DNA from: Pseudomonas sp. 7SR1
Lineage (GTDB): Bacteria > Pseudomonadota > Gammaproteobacteria > Pseudomonadales > Pseudomonadaceae
Assembly: GCF_900156465.1 (NCBI RefSeq)
Contig: NZ_LT707064.1
Span: 842,001-906,000 of the forward strand
DNA: 64,000 nucleotides
Direction of reading: 5' to 3'
The translations under genes were made by a program, and so were the position numbers. The notes under the pieces are model-generated. The model was given only the letters and a program-made list of their open reading frames with translations. It made no database searches and was not told the DNA's origin. Below, in pieces: positions 60,791 through 64,000 of the stretch (its first letter is position 1; each line of letters begins with the position of its first letter).

Positions 60791-62281
60791 TCAGTCGAAA
60801 GTGATCCCCTGCGCCAGGGGCAACTCCAGCGAGTAGTTCACCGTATTGGTCTGGCGGCGCATATAGGCACGCCAGGCGTCGGAACCGGATTCGCGGCCAC
60901 CGCCGGTTTCTTTCTCGCCGCCGAAGGCCCCGCCGATTTCCGCACCGCTCGGGCCGATGTTGACGTTGGCGATGCCGCAGTCGCTGCCCACGGCCGACAT
61001 GAACTGCTCGGCTTCACGCACATCGGTGGTGAAAATGCAGGACGACAGGCCCTGGGGCACGGCATTGTTCAGGTGCAGCGCCTCGGCGAAGTCCTTGTAG
61101 CCGACCACGTACAGGATCGGCGCGAAGGTCTCGTGGCGAACCACATCGCTCTGTTCCGGCATCTCGACGATGGCCGGGGACACGTAGTAGGCATCCGGGA
61201 ACTGGTCTTCGAGCTGGCGCTCGCCGCCAAACACCCGGCCTCCCTCGCTCAACGCCTGTTCCAGTGCATCCTGCATGTTGTCGAAGCTTTGCTTGTCGAT
61301 CAGCGGCCCCACGAGGTTGCCTTCCAGCGGATGGCCGATGCGGACCTTCGAATAGGCGGCCTTGAGGCGGGTGACGATTTCCTCTTTCACCGATTCGTGG
61401 GCGATCAGCCGGCGCAGAGTCGTGCACCGCTGGCCGGCGGTGCCGACAGCGCTGAACAGGATCGCACGTACCGCCATGTCCAGGTCGGCGCTCGGGGCGA
61501 GGATCATGGCGTTGTTACCGCCCAGTTCCAGGATGCTGCGGGCGAAACGCGCCGCGACTTTTGGCGCCACTTCCCGGCCCATGCGAGTGCTGCCGGTGGC
61601 GCTGATCAGCGCCACGCGAGGATCGTCCACCAGTGCTTCACCGGCATCGCGGCCGCCGATGATCACCTGGCTCAGGTAGGGTGGCGCATCGCTGAAGTTC
61701 TTCAGCACGCGCTCGAACAGCGCCTGGCAAGCCAGGGCGGTGAGCGGGGTCTTTTCCGAAGGCTTCCAGATCACCGGGTTGCCGCAGACCAGCGCCAGCG
61801 TGGTGTTCCAGGCCCAGACGGCCACAGGAAAGTTGAAGGCGCTGATGACGCCGACCACGCCCAGTGGATGCCAGGTCTCGCGCATGTGGTGGCCCGGACG
61901 CTCGGAAGCGATGGTCAGGCCATACAACTGCCGGGACAGGCCGACGGCGAAGTCGCAGATGTCGATCATCTCCTGCACTTCGCCCAGGCCTTCCTGGGTG
62001 ATCTTGCCGGCTTCCCAGGACACCAGTTCGCCGAGATCGGCCTTGTACTCACGCAACAGGTCGCCGAACTGACGCACCAGTTCGCCGCGACGCGGGGCGG
62101 GCACCTGGCGCCACAGGTCGAAGGCATGCTGGGCGCGGCTGACCTGCTGCTCGACTTCGGCGGCGCCTTCCCAATTCACGGCGCCGATGCGACTGCCGTC
62201 GATGGGCGAACGCACCGCCTGCGTGCCGTTCTGGTACAGGGCCGGGGCGACGCCCAGGCGATCGAGCAATGCAGCAACCAT
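60791..62281 (-). CDS. amaB: L-2-aminoadipate semialdehyde dehydrogenase (antiquitin-like) AmaB
   Basis: 496 residues, ALDH7 family. The catalytic glutamate lies in LELGGNNAMI and the nucleophile in GTAGQRCTTLRR; GVISAFNFPVAVWAWN and WKPSEKTPLTA bind NAD. It oxidises 2-aminoadipate semialdehyde (the open form of piperideine-6-carboxylate) to 2-aminoadipate, the step after AmaA. Divergent from the LysR-type gene at 62457. Confidence 0.9.
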   Translation of the reverse strand: MVAALLDRLGVAPALYQNGTQAVRSPIDGSRIGAVNWEGAAEVEQQVSRAQHAFDLWRQVPAPRRGELVRQFGDLLREYKADLGELVSWEAGKITQEGLGEVQEMIDICDFAVGLSRQLYGLTIASERPGHHMRETWHPLGVVGVISAFNFPVAVWAWNTTLALVCGNPVIWKPSEKTPLTALACQALFERVLKNFSDAPPYLSQVIIGGRDAGEALVDDPRVALISATGSTRMGREVAPKVAARFARSILELGGNNAMILAPSADLDMAVRAILFSAVGTAGQRCTTLRRLIAHESVKEEIVTRLKAAYSKVRIGHPLEGNLVGPLIDKQSFDNMQDALEQALSEGGRVFGGERQLEDQFPDAYYVSPAIVEMPEQSDVVRHETFAPILYVVGYKDFAEALHLNNAVPQGLSSCIFTTDVREAEQFMSAVGSDCGIANVNIGPSGAEIGGAFGGEKETGGGRESGSDAWRAYMRRQTNTVNYSLELPLAQGITFD

Positions 62282-62456
62282 GATTAATTCCTCAAGCGAA
62301 AGACAAAGGATTGGCAGCCGGATTTCCGACTGAACAGACCTGTAGTTGTAGCTGGCCCGAGACTTGCCAACAAACGACCTTTAAGCGAGATATCATTCCG
62401 TTTATTCATGCTGCCCGTCACGGGACATACCGAGCGACAGGAAACAAGGCCTCATC

Positions 62457-63365
62457 ATGCTCAACAAACGCTATTTGCCGTCGATCACGGCGCTGCAGTG
62501 CTTCGAAGCAGTGACTCGCCACCTGAGTTTCACCCGGGCCGCCGAAGAACTCCACCTGACCCAGAGCGCCGTCAGCAAACAGGTCGCGCAACTCGAGGAG
62601 TTGCTGCAGCACCTGCTGTTTCGCCGCGTGCGCCGCCGCCTGCAACTGACGCCGGCGGGCGACCTGTACCTGGGGGAGGTACGCAAGATCCTTTCCCAGG
62701 TGGAGATGTCCACCCATTACCTGCGCTCCTATGGCGGCGATACCGAGGTGCTCAGGGTCTCGGCCCCTCCGACCTTCGGCGCCCGCTGGCTGGTCCCACG
62801 GCTCAAGGGCTGGCGCCTGCGGCATCCGAAGATTCATCTGGACGTCTGCAGCGAACAGGAGGCCGATGACCTGCTGCAGGGACGCAGCGACCTGGCATTC
62901 TATTTCGGCCAGGGCTCGCGGCCCGGTACCGAATCCCTGCGGCTGTTCGACGAGGAGCTGGTGCCGGTCTGCGCACCGTCCAGCCTTCCGGAGAAACCCT
63001 TCACCGACCCGACACAACTGGCGGACCTGGTCTTGCTGCAGAATGCCTCGCGACCCCAGGCCTGGCATGACTGGTTCGACAGCCAGGGCTACCACACCGA
63101 ACACAGCTACCACGGCCCGCGCTTCGAAACCTTCTATATGTGCATCCGCGCGGCCCAGGTTGGTTGCGGCGTAGCCCTGCTGCCACGTTTCCTGGTGGAA
63201 GAAGAACTGGCCGACGGCAAGCTGGTCATCCCCTGGGAACATGCCATGCCCAGCACCAGCGCCTACTACCTGGCCTACCCCGAACACTCGGCGGAAGTGC
63301 CCAAGGTGAAGTATTTCGTGGAATGGATGCTGGAGCAGCTCGGCAATCCGGGTACGCCGCAATAG
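62457..63365 (+). CDS. LysR-type regulator divergent to amaB (GcvA-like)
   Basis: 302 residues. Winged helix-turn-helix SITALQCFEAVTRHLSFTRA and ELHLTQSAVSKQVAQLEELL, then a GcvA-type effector domain with LRVSAPPTFGARWLVPRL. The 175-base divergent spacer to amaB should hold its operator. A LysR gene occupies the same place next to amaAB in P. putida as I recall, so control of lysine catabolism is likely. Confidence 0.88.
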   Translation: MLNKRYLPSITALQCFEAVTRHLSFTRAAEELHLTQSAVSKQVAQLEELLQHLLFRRVRRRLQLTPAGDLYLGEVRKILSQVEMSTHYLRSYGGDTEVLRVSAPPTFGARWLVPRLKGWRLRHPKIHLDVCSEQEADDLLQGRSDLAFYFGQGSRPGTESLRLFDEELVPVCAPSSLPEKPFTDPTQLADLVLLQNASRPQAWHDWFDSQGYHTEHSYHGPRFETFYMCIRAAQVGCGVALLPRFLVEEELADGKLVIPWEHAMPSTSAYYLAYPEHSAEVPKVKYFVEWMLEQLGNPGTPQ

Positions 63366-63380
63366 CCATTGGCTTGCCCC

Positions 63381-63475
63381 CGTGGCAAGGGGACTTATTC
63401 CCGCCGGACTGCGCAGCAGGCCCAATAATTGATGGGGCGCCAGGCGCCCAGCGGGGATAAATTCCCCCGCCACAG
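63381..63475. repeat. REP-like doublet, diverged CTGTGGCGAGGGGAT family
   Basis: Left arm CGTGGCAAGGGGACTTATTC ... CTGCGCAGCAGGCCC and right arm GCGCCCAGCGGGGATAAATT CCCCCGCCACAG. It is the most diverged member of the family in this window and separates the LysR gene from pncB. Confidence 0.72.
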
Positions 63476-63601
63476 TAGAGAGGCCTTTGCCACAGAAAAA
63501 TCGGTGACCAAAAATCTCTGGCAATACCCACCCAGGTTATGCGCCACTAACCCACTCATCCCAAACCGCTGCCCGCCGCAGTGACCTGTCTGGAGAACCC
63601 T

Positions 63602-64000
63602 ATGAGCGAGAGCGTATTTGCCGATCGCATCGTGCAGAACCTGCTCGACACCGACTTCTACAAACTGACGATGATGCAGGCGGTACTGCACAACTACCCC
63701 AACGTTGAAGTCGAATGGGAGTTCCGTTGCCGCAACAGTGAAGACCTGCGCCCGTATCTGGCGGAGATCCGCTTCCAGATCGAACGGCTGGCCGAGTTGA
63801 GCCTGAGCGCCGACCAGTTGAGTTTCCTGGAGCGCATCAGCTTCCTCAAGCCGGACTTCCTGCGTTTCCTCGGGCTGTTCCGCTTCAATCTGCGCTACGT
63901 GCACACCGGCATCGAAAATGGCGAGCTGTTCATCCGCCTGCGTGGGCCGTGGCTGCACGTGATCCTGTTCGAAGTACCGCTGCTGGCCATCGTCAGCGAA
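63602..64000 (+). CDS. pncB: Nicotinate phosphoribosyltransferase, N-terminal part
   Basis: 133 codons are present before the window ends; full-length PncB is about 400 residues. [20 protein letters not shown] is the N-terminal signature, and [20 protein letters not shown] follows. The enzyme converts nicotinate and PRPP to nicotinate mononucleotide in NAD salvage. The ATG follows GGAG at 10 bases. Confidence 0.93.
   Translation, partial: MSESVFADRIVQNLLDTDFYKLTMMQAVLHNYPNVEVEWEFRCRNSEDLRPYLAEIRFQIERLAELSLSADQLSFLERISFLKPDFLRFLGLFRFNLRYVHTGIENGELFIRLRGPWLHVILFEVPLLAIVSE

Noticed and set aside
62352..62367. TGGCCC-GAGAC-TTGCC as a sigma-54 promoter of the LysR gene
   Set aside because: The -24 element has a mismatch and the -12 is weak; no enhancer-like sites accompany it and LysR genes seldom use sigma-54.

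Overview
The window is a stretch of a Pseudomonas chromosome, most likely from the P. fluorescens complex. This rests on gene content and order that I know from pseudomonads (a cobalamin cluster on two divergent arms, urt/ure nitrogen genes with desT beside ureE, the bra/liv operon, amaAB), on high-GC codon use, and on many copies of the GTGGGAGCGAGCTTGCTCGC repetitive extragenic palindrome. No rRNA, tRNA, CRISPR array or complete insertion sequence was seen.

Layout. 1-6730 (minus) is a giant open frame cut by the window edge. It encodes a relative of the large clostridial glucosylating toxins: a glycosyltransferase with the WxGG, D-x2-R and DVD motifs, a cysteine-protease-like segment of C58 (YopT) type where clostridial toxins carry their C80 autoprotease, and a TcdA/TcdB-type translocation domain. 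7020-15774 holds cobalamin synthesis on two diverging arms: cobG-cobH-cobI-cobJ (minus) and cobL-cbiD-cobK (plus). An orphan zeta-toxin-like kinase gene sits between them. 15944-21110 is a copper-handling group: two DUF2946-type proteins, a PCu(A)C chaperone, an OprC-type receptor and a PepSY reductase-like protein. Two small secreted cysteine-rich paralogues and a BtuC/FecCD-type ABC importer follow.

25366-35475 is a urea block, urtABCDE-ureDA-two acetyltransferases-ureBC. ureEFG-hupE lies at 48341-50755, next to desT. Both blocks have a sigma-54 type promoter and NtrC-like sites upstream, so uptake, nickel insertion and hydrolysis of urea look jointly nitrogen-controlled. Between them lie cbpMA, a YegD-type Hsp70 relative, a cysteine-free thioredoxin-fold protein, an AI-2E family permease, a PsiF protein, a P. 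fragi-type lipase, an azoreductase/SMR pair with a divergent LysR gene, a bacterioferritin-like protein, an AsmA-like protein and a secreted protein built of a 14-residue tandem repeat.

After an AGE-family epimerase gene come a small IS5-like non-autonomous element inserted inside a REP-type doublet, an SDR gene, and an 826-base gene-free region with three repeated DnaA-box modules. Next are the branched-chain amino acid operon braC-livHMGF (minus), with a near-consensus sigma-54 promoter and an upstream array of TGCAACC repeats about 23 bases apart, then amaA and amaB (lysine/pipecolate catabolism) with a divergent LysR gene, and the start of pncB at the right edge.

The strongest candidates for new biology are the toxin with its exchanged protease segment, the DnaA-box region, and the braC upstream repeat array.
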